Source: Atopobacter sp. AH10 (GTDB lineage Bacteria > Bacillota > Bacilli > Lactobacillales > Aerococcaceae). Taken from it: DNA of 64,000 nucleotides. Position 1 is the stretch's first letter. Every line of letters begins with the position of its first letter. Both the position numbers and the translations under genes were made by a program. Shown in pieces: positions 27,448 to 35,635 of the stretch. Below the pieces are notes generated by a model. The model was not told the origin of the DNA. It made no database searches and saw nothing but the letters and a program-made list of their open reading frames with translations. Where the stretch lies: contig NZ_QXPZ01000050.1 of NCBI RefSeq assembly GCF_003664595.1, forward strand, positions 1 through 64,000. Direction: 5' to 3'.

Positions 27448-28786
27448 GGTAATCCTCCCTTCCCTCTTGATAAGAACGATTGAGGAAACGAATCGTCAAT
27501 TGAGCCTTTCTCATAGCTTTAGTTTGCCCATTATGAAAATAGACTACTCGTCCTGATGGGGCATCTTTATGCCTGCCAACTCGTCCAGCTATTTGAATCA
27601 AGGATTCAGAAGAAAAAGTCTCGTCTTCTGCGCCTAAAACAGCCACATCTATGGCATAAAAGGTCACTCCTCTTTCTAAGATCGTTGTGGATAAAAGAAG
27701 GTCATAAGCTGCTCCCTTAGCTTCCTGTACTTTTTCTAAACGTTTAGTATCCTTGGCTGAAACGCTAGCCACTCGCCAATCAGGATGCAGCTTTTTCAAG
27801 ATACTCTCCATTTTTATCATCAAGGGTATATGTGGCATAAAAAGAATAAGAAATTGTCCTTGAGCGACTTCTTCTTTCAAAAATTGGTGAATACAGTTAG
27901 GTAACTTCCCCTTTATCACTTTTTCCCGCCAATCCCCCACATAAGAAAACTCAGCTTCAGGCAAAGGATGCCCATGAAAGCGACCAGCTAAAATAGATAT
28001 AGGCAAGCCTTCACTCCTCACTTCCTCAATCAAAAAGTTTGGCGGTGTGGCTGTTAACCAGAATATACTATGTCTTTTTTTGACTGACTTCGCCACTGCC
28101 CTTTCTAAAAGCGCGGAACCATTAAAAGGGAAAGCATCCGCCTCATCCACAATAAGAAGGTCAAAGGCTTGGTAAAACCTCACCAATTGATGCGTTGTCA
28201 TCATCATAAAGGGTCTAAAGCGATACTCCTCCTTACTCTCCCCATACAAAAGAGGAATATCCTCGGACGGAAAAGCTTTTTTATACCTCGCGTGTAAATC
28301 TAAACACACATCAATCCTAGGAGAGGCATAGGCCACTCTCTTGCCTTGAGACAACGCCTTTCTTATACAAGCAAAAGTCATTTCAGTCTTCCCTGCACCA
28401 GTAACTGCCCATATCAATCGATCTTCTCCCTTACTCAGGCTCTCTAACATTTCCCCACTAATTCGCTCTTGATCGGTGGAAAGGGAGTGCTCCAAATAAA
28501 AATCAACCTCCCTAGGCTCTAAGGAAGTAACCGGTAGATACACTAAAGCACTACAAGTTGACACACGTGAAAAAGCCAAGCAATCCAGGCAATAAAAACA
28601 ATTTCCATGTCCCTTTACACAAGGTTTTTCCTGAAATAGCCGGCTATCCTGATTTAAACAACGACGACACATTCCCTCTCTAATGCCATAAAACTTTCTA
28701 AGCTGATCTGGATGCTTTTGAACAAATTCCCTTTGCTCTCTTGATAGTTCTTCTAAACTTAGCACCCTCCCCTCTAAACTTTCCAC
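27425..28786 (-). CDS. comFA: ComFA DNA-uptake helicase-like ATPase
   Basis: 453 aa. Four-Cys zinc finger near residues 40-75 (CRRCLNQ, CVKGHGNCFYCLDC), Walker A AVTGAGKTEMTF, DEAD-like LIVDEADAFPFNG, motif III TATPPNF, and motif VI QIAGRVGRHKDAP. It powers transfer of incoming single-stranded DNA through ComEC. The ATG at 28786 has AGGAGGGG upstream. Full length with all motifs intact, so the competence machinery looks functional at this locus. Confidence 0.93.
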   Translation of the reverse strand: MESLEGRVLSLEELSREQREFVQKHPDQLRKFYGIREGMCRRCLNQDSRLFQEKPCVKGHGNCFYCLDCLAFSRVSTCSALVYLPVTSLEPREVDFYLEHSLSTDQERISGEMLESLSKGEDRLIWAVTGAGKTEMTFACIRKALSQGKRVAYASPRIDVCLDLHARYKKAFPSEDIPLLYGESKEEYRFRPFMMMTTHQLVRFYQAFDLLIVDEADAFPFNGSALLERAVAKSVKKRHSIFWLTATPPNFLIEEVRSEGLPISILAGRFHGHPLPEAEFSYVGDWREKVIKGKLPNCIHQFLKEEVAQGQFLILFMPHIPLMIKMESILKKLHPDWRVASVSAKDTKRLEKVQEAKGAAYDLLLSTTILERGVTFYAIDVAVLGAEDETFSSESLIQIAGRVGRHKDAPSGRVVYFHNGQTKAMRKAQLTIRFLNRSYQEGREDYHDLFTLS

Positions 28787-29156
28787 TTTTCCCCTCCTTT
28801 ACATAGATGAACAACATTTTTCAAAACAAAAGCTCCCCCTGCACTTTACTCACATAAGGCAGCTCATCTACAGGGCTTCACAATAGTACAATATAACTTT
28901 TCCCCTTGCGTCAATAAGAAACGCAAGAGAGTTCATTTCTGATTAGCTCATTCACTTCATCAGTAGCTAGGCCCATTTATCCCCCTTCAAGCAAGATACA
29001 TCTAGCTCTTCAAGCAAAAAAGCCTGTCAAAAGCACTTGTATATCAGTACTTTTAACAGACTTTCGCCTTACTGTATTAACGTTTATTCATTTAAAGGCT
29101 CTTAGAATAGCGCCTAAATAAATCTTCCACAAGAACAATCGATCTCAAAAAGTTTA
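28787..29156. other. Intergenic region between comFA and degV
   Basis: 370 bases. On the comFA side a perfect 7-bp inverted repeat CTTGCGT/ACGCAAG (about 28904-28926) surrounds a TTGACG that could be a -35 element read toward comFA; an operator is possible but unproven. On the degV side lies the terminator listed at 29020-29064. No gene is seen. Confidence 0.4.
29020..29064 (-). terminator. Terminator of degV
   Basis: AAGCCTGTCAAAAGCACT (29020-29037) pairs with AGTACTTTTAACAGACTTT (29046-29064) with three mismatches; minus-strand reading ends GCTTTTTTGCTT. Confidence 0.7.
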
Positions 29157-30047
29157 TCATTCCTCTACATTAATCAGTGAGACTTGTGGATCAATAACAG
29201 ACCAAATCACCCCTAAAGATCTTTCTCCCAAATGTGTTGCTATAACAGGACTAAAGGAAGAAATCATCACGTCTACATTCGGATGCTTTTCTCGAATTTC
29301 TTCGGCTAATTCTTCGGCTTTATTTCGATAAAGCCCCTCTGATATCCCCACAAGAACTTTTTCATCTGACGAGCTTCGTTCGACATATTCTTCTAAGAGT
29401 GCAAAAACACGCTTGATGGCTCTTTGTTCTGTACGAATTTTTTCTTTTAAGACAATTTCGCCTTGTTCAAATTGCAACAAAGGCTTAATTTTTAGCATAT
29501 TGCCTACCATTGCCACCCCAGAGCTTAATCGTCCTCCACGAACTAGACTATCCAGCTCATTCACCACAATTGTGGTTTCCATTCGCTTAACAAAAGCTTC
29601 GACGGAAAATAAGATTTGCTCACTATTAAAACCGCTAGCAATCATCGAGGCAGTATATTGCACTAAACGAACCATTTCTGCTGCAGAAGACATACTATCT
29701 ACCACATGTATTTTCAAACGGTCAGCATATTCTTCCGCCATCATTTGTGCACATTGATAAGTCCCACTGATTTTAGAAGAAATAGTCACTACTATAACTT
29801 CCTCATAGCCCTCTTTTATCAAGCGTTCAAAAGCATCTGAAAAAGCTGTTGGAGCTGGCTGAGAACTCGTTGGAAAATGGCTATCCGTCTTCAAGTAGTC
29901 GTAAAATTTTTCTTCAGTCAATTCCGTTTCTAAAAAAGTTTTTTGCCCAAAAGTCACACTCAATGGCACGACGTCGACTTTCCATATTTTTTTCTGTTGT
30001 TCTGTTAAATTTGCCGTACTATCTGTCATTAAAGCTATCTTTGTCAT
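29157..30047 (-). CDS. DegV-family fatty-acid-binding protein
   Basis: 296 aa. MTDSTANLTEQQKKIW at the N-terminus, SSQPAPTAFSDAFERL with the lipid-contacting Thr/Ser, and VVNELDSLVRGGRLSSGVAMVGNMLKIKPLL are DegV signatures. DegV/FakB proteins bind fatty acids and present them to FakA kinase; no fakA is in this window. A second DegV protein lies at 47200-48072. Divergent from yigZ, 155 bp apart. Confidence 0.92.
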   Translation of the reverse strand: MTKIALMTDSTANLTEQQKKIWKVDVVPLSVTFGQKTFLETELTEEKFYDYLKTDSHFPTSSQPAPTAFSDAFERLIKEGYEEVIVVTISSKISGTYQCAQMMAEEYADRLKIHVVDSMSSAAEMVRLVQYTASMIASGFNSEQILFSVEAFVKRMETTIVVNELDSLVRGGRLSSGVAMVGNMLKIKPLLQFEQGEIVLKEKIRTEQRAIKRVFALLEEYVERSSSDEKVLVGISEGLYRNKAEELAEEIREKHPNVDVMISSFSPVIATHLGERSLGVIWSVIDPQVSLINVEE

Positions 30048-30151
30048 CTAATATCTCCATCACTTATCTGTATAATTGCATCATGTTGTGAATCTATGGC
30101 ACAAGCCTATCGTTTGCTAGAAGAGCCTAGCAAACATCTCCTTACAGTATG

Positions 30152-30160
30152 CTATAATCA
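30152..30160 (+). promoter_or_regulatory. Extended -10 promoter of yigZ
   Basis: TGCTATAAT is a perfect extended -10 (TATAAT at 30155-30160); the -35 region is weak. About 43 bases upstream of the yigZ start codon. Confidence 0.7.
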
Positions 30161-30202
30161 AGTCACAGAATCAACCACTAGAACGAAAGGAATTGCCACT
30201 TT

Positions 30203-30853
30203 ATGTCAAATCTCTCAATTAAAGAATGGGCTAGCGCAGATATCATGATCAAAGACTCTCAATTTATCGGCTATCTCTTTCCTATTTCCTCTGAACAAGA
30301 GGCTATCGACGGCCTAGCTAAAATTCGTGCAGAGCACCCCAAAGCAACCCACCACTGTTCTGCCTATCTTTTAGGCGACGATGACCATATCCAACGTGCC
30401 CACGATGATGGTGAGCCCAGTCAAACAGCTGGAGTTCCCATGTTAGAGGTCCTTAAAAAAAATAAATTACACGATGTTTCTGCCGTTGTCGTCCGCTATT
30501 TTGGTGGCACAAAGCTTGGTGCTGGCGGTCTTATCCGTGCTTATACTAAGGGAGTTACCATCGCCTTAGATGCCGCCTGCCTTGTCGATAGAGTCTGGCA
30601 CCAACCCTTTGATCTCACTTTTGCCTATAGCGCCATCGATCCTCTTGACCATTTTTTAAAAGATTATCCTGTAGAAATAACCAATCGCAGCTATCTAGAC
30701 CAGGTTACCTACCGCCTACAAACTCCTCTAGAGCACTACGATAAGCTAGTCTCTTCCATCCATAATTTCCTCAACGGTCAAGAAAAAATCACTCCACTAG
30801 AAAAGGAAATCCTCCCGCTAGTCGTGAAAAGAGGACAAGATCCAAACAACTAG
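30203..30853 (+). CDS. yigZ: YigZ/IMPACT-family protein (YvyE)
   Basis: 216 aa. IMPACT-family core with HPKATHHCSAYLLG, DDGEPSQTAGVPML and VVRYFGGTKLGAGGLIRAY, followed by a C-terminal ferredoxin-like domain. Widely conserved; biochemical role unclear, possibly ribosome- or tRNA-linked. It is one of few plus-strand genes in this part. Start ATG at 30203 after GAAAGGAA. Followed by a strong terminator. Confidence 0.93.
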   Translation: MSNLSIKEWASADIMIKDSQFIGYLFPISSEQEAIDGLAKIRAEHPKATHHCSAYLLGDDDHIQRAHDDGEPSQTAGVPMLEVLKKNKLHDVSAVVVRYFGGTKLGAGGLIRAYTKGVTIALDAACLVDRVWHQPFDLTFAYSAIDPLDHFLKDYPVEITNRSYLDQVTYRLQTPLEHYDKLVSSIHNFLNGQEKITPLEKEILPLVVKRGQDPNN

Positions 30854-30954
30854 TTCCTCTTTTATCTTTAAGCCACAAAAACATGAGGGGCAATCCTCAT
30901 ATTATCATCAGAAAACTAAGTAAAAGCAGCTAGCTATCACTCCCGACAAGAAAG

Positions 30955-30992
30955 AGCCCTAAATTTAGATCCTTTGATCCAAATTTAGGGCT
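30955..30992 (+). terminator. Terminator of yigZ
   Basis: GCCCTAAATTTAGATC pairs with GATCCAAATTTAGGGC across a CTTT loop (one mismatch), then TTATTT. Confidence 0.8.
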
Positions 30993-31005
30993 TATTTGAT
31001 CAAGT

Positions 31006-31066
31006 CTAAATTCCCCAAAAATTTATCCAATGCTCAAATGGTGGACAAATTTTTGGGGGAATTTAG
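31006..31066. repeat. Long inverted repeat beside the yigZ terminator
   Basis: Left arm 31006-31029 (CTAAATTCCCCAAAAATTTA then TCCA) and right arm 31042-31066 are near-perfect complements (one mismatch, one extra base), spacer 12 bases, with GATCAA on both flanks. No T tract, so it is not an ordinary terminator. It could be a small mobile-element remnant or a recombination site. The rest of the 30854-31182 gap shows nothing else. Confidence 0.6.
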
Positions 31067-31182
31067 GATCAAACATACATTTTTGACATCACTTCTAAGG
31101 GCATACCTTTCCAAAGAAAGAACAAACTCCAAAGATACCCTACTGACTTATCATTGAAGCGCAATAAAACTTTAAGGACTCG

Positions 31183-32208
31183 TTATCCATCTTTTGGCTT
31201 TTTTCTCGTCATCACTATTAAGTAAGTAGCCAACACTATAGCTAAAGCAAAGAAAATCACCGAAATATCATGGTAAACCTGTGCCGTCAAAGCGGATAAG
31301 CTAAAAAGCAAGCTAATGGAAAGGATGGCCAAGACTGCCTGCAAATGAGAGAGGCCTACATCTAACAAGCGATGATGCAGATGTTTCCTATCCCCCTGAA
31401 AAATGGCTTGCCCTGTCCACAGACGGCGAATAACCGAAAAGACAGAATCTATCAATGGTAAAGCTAAAATAAAAACTGGTAAGATAACCGACACAAAAGC
31501 TGCCGATTTAACCCCTACCAAGGACACGACAGAAAGCATAAATCCTAACCACAAACTCCCCGTATCTCCTAGATAAATAGAGGCTGGATACCAGTTATAA
31601 GGCAAAAAGCCCAGTAAACTCCCCATCATTAATATTACAATGACGAGCTGAGGAAAAGGAGTTGGAAAAATAAACCAATAGAAGATCATCCCCATCGTTA
31701 ATAAACTAATCACCGTTACCCCAGAGGCTAGTCCATCTAAGCCATCAATTAGGTTCATCGCATTGGTCAGCAAAAAGAACCAAACCCCAGTTGCCAACCA
31801 CTGCAACCAAACGGGCAAGAAAATTAGAGTATTCCCCATACGGATGGTTTCAATTAACAAAGATGATTTTGAGACGACTAAGACTGTCGCAAGCAAAATG
31901 CCAAAAGTTTTTTGAAATGGAGAGAGATCCCTATAGTCATCAATCGCTCCAGTAAGAACAATCAGGCTTGATCCAACAAAAACACTGGTATAATGCGCAA
32001 ACTGTTCTTTGAAAAGAATAGCAAATACCAACCAAAAACTGACATGAAGAGCCAAGCCACCCATAGTAGCCATAGCCTGATGATGGATATGGCGGAAGCG
32101 AGGTCGATCAACCCATTGGAAACGATAGGATAGATAACGAACCAATCGAGTCATAACTGAAGAAACCATAACGGTTAACACAAAAGCTACAAGCAATCGT
32201 CTATCCAC
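31183..32208 (-). CDS. tagO: Undecaprenyl-phosphate GlcNAc-1-phosphate transferase (WecA/TagO family)
   Basis: 341 aa with about 11 membrane helices. Catalytic motifs TGAIDDYRDLSPFQK, NAMNLIDGLDGLASG, YLGDTGSLWLG and KHLHHRLLDVGLSHLQ define the family. It transfers GlcNAc-1-P to undecaprenyl phosphate, the first step of wall teichoic acid or other polymer linkage. GTG start at 32208, 7 bases after AAGGAGG. No other teichoic acid gene adjoins, so the exact polymer is unknown. Confidence 0.88.
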   Translation of the reverse strand: MDRRLLVAFVLTVMVSSVMTRLVRYLSYRFQWVDRPRFRHIHHQAMATMGGLALHVSFWLVFAILFKEQFAHYTSVFVGSSLIVLTGAIDDYRDLSPFQKTFGILLATVLVVSKSSLLIETIRMGNTLIFLPVWLQWLATGVWFFLLTNAMNLIDGLDGLASGVTVISLLTMGMIFYWFIFPTPFPQLVIVILMMGSLLGFLPYNWYPASIYLGDTGSLWLGFMLSVVSLVGVKSAAFVSVILPVFILALPLIDSVFSVIRRLWTGQAIFQGDRKHLHHRLLDVGLSHLQAVLAILSISLLFSLSALTAQVYHDISVIFFALAIVLATYLIVMTRKKPKDG

Positions 32209-32385
32209 CCCAAAACCTCCTTAAGGCAGTCCCCTTTATAAAGATTCCCTTCCTACTGCTTCTATTCCATCTCATCCATCTATGTCTACATTTATCCGAA
32301 AAGTTACTTCAATGACAGTCCTACTCCTTATATTTCAACTAGTCCCCTTTGACTAATCTATCTTAGCCGGTCATCTTATACCGTG

Positions 32386-32497
32386 CTCATATCTATTCCA
32401 CCAAAAATCATCATATGCCATACTCATATCTATTTCTGCCAAAAATCATCTTCTGCCATACTCATATCTATTTTCGCCAAAAATCATCATAAACAGT
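32386..32497. repeat. Tandem 37-38-bp repeat derived from the 3' end of nadE
   Basis: Units at 32386-32422, 32423-32460 and 32461-32497 each contain CTCATATCTATT then CCAAAAATCATC. The last unit overlaps the nadE stop and its final codons (DDFWRK, stop); the two others are diverged copies of that end, including the stop codon. Confidence 0.8.
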
Positions 32498-33289
32498 GAT
32501 AGGCAAATGCCTTTTATGCGCCGTTTTGAGATACCAGCTTTCGATACGTTCAGCTTCTTCATCACTGACTTCTCGACCTTCCAAATAATCATCAATCGCT
32601 TGATAAGTCACCCCAAGTGCTTCTTCATCTGGTTTAAGAGGAGCATTTTCTTCCAAATCAGCTGTCGGAATTTTTTCATACAAGCGTGGATTAGCCCCTA
32701 AAGCCTTTAAAAGCTGGCGCCCTTGTCGTTTATTCAAGCGCCAAATTGGTAAAATATCACAAGCTCCATCCCCAAATTTCGTATAAAATCCGGTAACTGA
32801 TTCAGCTGCATGATCTGTCCCTAATACCACGCCTTGCTCTTGACCTGCTATAGCATATTGCGTCACCATACGCATCCTAGCCTTGATATTTCCCTTGTTA
32901 AAATCACTAATCGCTCCATCGATACTTTGGACTAAAGCGTCGACAGCAGCTTTTATATCCACCCGAATCACTCGGTCAGCTTGAATAAAATCAAGTGCCA
33001 ATTCCACATCTTCTTGATCCTTTTGTTGCCCGTAAGGAAGGCAAACCGCTAAAAATTGGTAATCCTCATCCCCAGTTTCTTCTCGTAATTCTTTCATGGC
33101 TAATTGACCTAAACGACCCGTTAAAGTCGAATCTTGCCCGCCAGAAATACCTAAAACAGCTCTTTTTAAAAAAGGATGGGCAAGAAAATAGTCTTTGATA
33201 AAGTCAATCGATCGCCTTATTTCTTTCTCCGCTTCAACTGTAGGCAACACTTTCAACTGTTGAATAATTTCTCTTTGCAATGGTCTCAT
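32468..33289 (-). CDS. nadE: Ammonia-dependent NAD synthetase
   Basis: 273 aa. It amidates nicotinate adenine dinucleotide to NAD. P-loop-like [44 protein letters not shown] for the deamido-NAD/ATP site. No glutaminase domain, hence ammonia-dependent. Starts 11 bp after pncB ends: a two-gene NAD salvage operon (pncB-nadE). The 3' end is tandemly repeated downstream (see 32386-32497). Confidence 0.96.
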   Translation of the reverse strand: MRPLQREIIQQLKVLPTVEAEKEIRRSIDFIKDYFLAHPFLKRAVLGISGGQDSTLTGRLGQLAMKELREETGDEDYQFLAVCLPYGQQKDQEDVELALDFIQADRVIRVDIKAAVDALVQSIDGAISDFNKGNIKARMRMVTQYAIAGQEQGVVLGTDHAAESVTGFYTKFGDGACDILPIWRLNKRQGRQLLKALGANPRLYEKIPTADLEENAPLKPDEEALGVTYQAIDDYLEGREVSDEEAERIESWYLKTAHKRHLPITVYDDFWRK

Positions 33290-33300
33290 TTGTTTCTCCT

Positions 33301-34773
33301 TTAAGCTTTAGCTTGCCCCTTTTCAACCTCTTTTCTAATCTCTTGGATGGCCTTCATCTTCCGATCATAAATCATTTGAGAAAAGTCAACCGGATAAGGT
33401 TCTGGGTTCAGTATACGTTTATATTCATCCCAAAGTTGATCCAATTGTTCTTTAGCAAAATTCCTTACTTCTTCTAAACTTGGTAGGTCATAGACCAATT
33501 TCCCATCCACAAAAATATCTTGTAAAACTGGTCGAGCCACAAAATCCTTCACTGTTTTATTGATATAGGTATAAGTTGGATGGAACATAAAGAGTTCATC
33601 CAAACCTGCCACTTCTTCATCCCAATCAGCCAAATAGTCCCCTTCAGATTTCCCATCTGATTTACGGGTGATCCGCCAAATTTGCTTTTTCCCTGGGGTG
33701 GTAATTTTTTCGGCGTTAGAAGAAATTTTGATGGTGTCCACCATTTTCCCTTGATCATCTTCAATCGACACAAGCTTGTATACAGCCCCTAAAGCTGGTT
33801 GATCATAAGCCGTAATCAATTTGGTACCAATTCCCCATACATCTATCTTAGCCCCTTGCATCTTCAAGTTTAGCATGGTGTTTTCATCTAAATCATTGGA
33901 GGCATAAATCTTTGCTTCTGTAAATCCAGCTTCATCTAATTGTTGACGAACTTTCTTGGACATATAAGCCATGTCTCCACTATCGATCCGAATACCTAAA
34001 AAGTTGATCTTGTCCCCGAATTCTTTTGCCACACGAATAGCATTTGGCACCCCTGATTTCAAGCTGTCATAGGTATCCACTAAAAAGCAACAATCTTTAT
34101 GCGACTTAGCATAACTAACAAAGGCATCATAGTCATTACGATAAGCTTGTACTAAGGAGTGAGCGTGAGTCCCAGCAGCTGGTATGCCAAACATTTTAGC
34201 AGCACGGACATTGGACGTCGCATCAAAACCTCCTATATAAGCTGCACGAGTTCCCCAAATAGCTGCATCAAATTCTTGCGCCCGCCTTGAGCCAAATTCC
34301 ATCACCGGGTCATCTTTAGCAACTGATTTCACCCGACTAGCTTTTGTGGCAATTAAAATATGAAAATTCACAATATTTAAAAGAGCTGTTTCCACTAATT
34401 GGCATTCGCAAAGCGTTCCTTCTACTTGTAAAACAGGCTCGTTAGCAAAAACAATGTCCCCTTCAGCCGGAGCACGCAAATTCCCTTTAAAGCGAAAGTT
34501 TCTCAAGTAGTCAATAAATTCTTCTTCGTAATCACAATGTTCCTTAATATAAGCTATATCAGTTTCAGAGAAATGAAGATTTTCAATGTATTGAATGATC
34601 CTCTCCAAACCAGCATTAACGGCATAACCACTCTTAAATGGTAACTTACGGAAGTACCCTTCAAAAACAGCCTTTCGATTTTCAAGGCCATCTTTCCAGT
34701 AAGAATACATCATATTAATCTCATATAAGTCTGTATGTAAAGCTAAAGAGTCGTCATGGTATTGAATAGGCAT
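33301..34773 (-). CDS. pncB: Nicotinate phosphoribosyltransferase
   Basis: About 490 aa from the ATG at 34773 ([20 protein letters not shown]), after GGAAGG. An upstream extension to 34827 (MEEICKQHVC...) lacks family similarity. It converts nicotinate to nicotinate mononucleotide using PRPP. Motifs [55 protein letters not shown] and [21 protein letters not shown] are characteristic. Operon with nadE. Confidence 0.95.
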   Translation of the reverse strand: MPIQYHDDSLALHTDLYEINMMYSYWKDGLENRKAVFEGYFRKLPFKSGYAVNAGLERIIQYIENLHFSETDIAYIKEHCDYEEEFIDYLRNFRFKGNLRAPAEGDIVFANEPVLQVEGTLCECQLVETALLNIVNFHILIATKASRVKSVAKDDPVMEFGSRRAQEFDAAIWGTRAAYIGGFDATSNVRAAKMFGIPAAGTHAHSLVQAYRNDYDAFVSYAKSHKDCCFLVDTYDSLKSGVPNAIRVAKEFGDKINFLGIRIDSGDMAYMSKKVRQQLDEAGFTEAKIYASNDLDENTMLNLKMQGAKIDVWGIGTKLITAYDQPALGAVYKLVSIEDDQGKMVDTIKISSNAEKITTPGKKQIWRITRKSDGKSEGDYLADWDEEVAGLDELFMFHPTYTYINKTVKDFVARPVLQDIFVDGKLVYDLPSLEEVRNFAKEQLDQLWDEYKRILNPEPYPVDFSQMIYDRKMKAIQEIRKEVEKGQAKA

Positions 34774-34995
34774 TGCAATAGATCCTTCCTTTTTTTGGCA
34801 AACGTGTTGCTTGCATATTTCCTCCATTTTAACACACCTTTTCCCAAACTGGAGCTATCAACAGCTGAAATCTATTGCTTATAGCCCAAACAAACTTAGC
34901 CAATCGTCTCCCATAAGCGCTACTAGAGCTTTAAGGAAAGGTCATTTTTTTCATTACATTTAGGTTAGTTTATTATATTTACTTTCTCATTTTCA

Positions 34996-35046
34996 TGATA
35001 TAAAATTATTCAAACGTCAACGACGTTTAAGCAAAACAAAAGGAGG
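34996..35046 (+). promoter_or_regulatory. Promoter, palindromic operator and ribosome site of the radical SAM cassette
   Basis: Extended -10 TGATATAAA (TATAAA at 34999-35004) with a weak -35; just downstream a perfect palindrome AAACGTC-AAC-GACGTTT (35012-35028), well placed to bind a repressor over the transcription start; then AAAGGAGG (to 35046), 7 bases before the precursor ATG. Confidence 0.65.
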
Positions 35047-35053
35047 ATAAAAG

Positions 35054-35167
35054 ATGAAGCAACTATCTTTATATGATTTGAAAGCCAAATTAACTATTGA
35101 GACAGGTCAATCCATTCGCAATTGTGGCACAAAAAGAACCAAAAACACTAAATTAATTAGTTTTTAA
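35054..35167 (+). CDS. Candidate RiPP precursor peptide, 37 aa
   Basis: MKQLSLYDLKAKLTIETGQS, then IRNCGTKRTKNTKLISF. It has a strong AAAGGAGG ribosome site. The first half resembles a leader (acidic/hydrophobic, YDLKAKL); the second half is very basic, with one Cys (residue 24) and three consecutive T-K-x triplets (TKR TKN TKL). It sits directly upstream of a radical SAM protein with a PqqD-like N-terminus and an ABC exporter, the layout of ribosomally made, modified peptides. No match to a named precursor class comes to mind. The nature of the modification (thioether from the Cys, epimerisation, or C-C/C-O link) cannot be read from sequence. Confidence 0.7.
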   Translation: MKQLSLYDLKAKLTIETGQSIRNCGTKRTKNTKLISF

Positions 35168-35242
35168 TAATTACTACTTAGTTAAAATAGATTTATTCTT
35201 TTTTCAAGCATATTGTGCAAAGTGATCCAATCTAAGCAACAT

Positions 35243-35280
35243 CTCTTGGCTACGTTTTAATTTTAAAACATAGCCAAGAG
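35243..35280 (+). promoter_or_regulatory. Long hairpin between precursor and radical SAM gene
   Basis: CTCTTGGCTA pairs with TAGCCAAGAG (10 bp), one mismatch, then GTTTTAA with TTAAAAC (7 bp) around a TT loop. No T tract follows, so it is more likely a partial terminator, RNA-processing or 3'-stabilising structure that raises precursor over enzyme level, as often seen in bacteriocin operons. The remaining spacer up to 35581 has no other convincing gene. Confidence 0.65.
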
Positions 35281-35635
35281 TCATTTGCTCAGTTATTAAA
35301 ATCTATTCCTATTACCTATATTTCAAAATACTCCTTTCTATAGATATATGTCATTTATATCATTTTGTTATTCTTTTATTTATCACAAGCTTATTCAAAA
35401 GATTAACCATTTAATACGTTACTACGCTCGGAGGACTTGCCTATATGTAATTGTCTCAACATAAGTACAATCCTGATGCATTCTTAAGCTATTTACATCA
35501 CATTAATCCCTGATTATGTCATACACTTTCTAACAAAATCTTGCCATTTACTAAATCATCACATTAAAAATAGGGGGGCGCATTACTATACTCATCATCA
35601 ACCCAACAGCTTATTTACAATATTTTGGAGAAGAA

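Noticed and set aside
35437-35487. 16-aa peptide with two Cys (MPICNCLNISTILMHS, TTG start) in the radical SAM leader
   Set aside because: The Shine-Dalgarno is only one base from the TTG, too close for initiation; the ATGTAA nearby is the better-spaced start.
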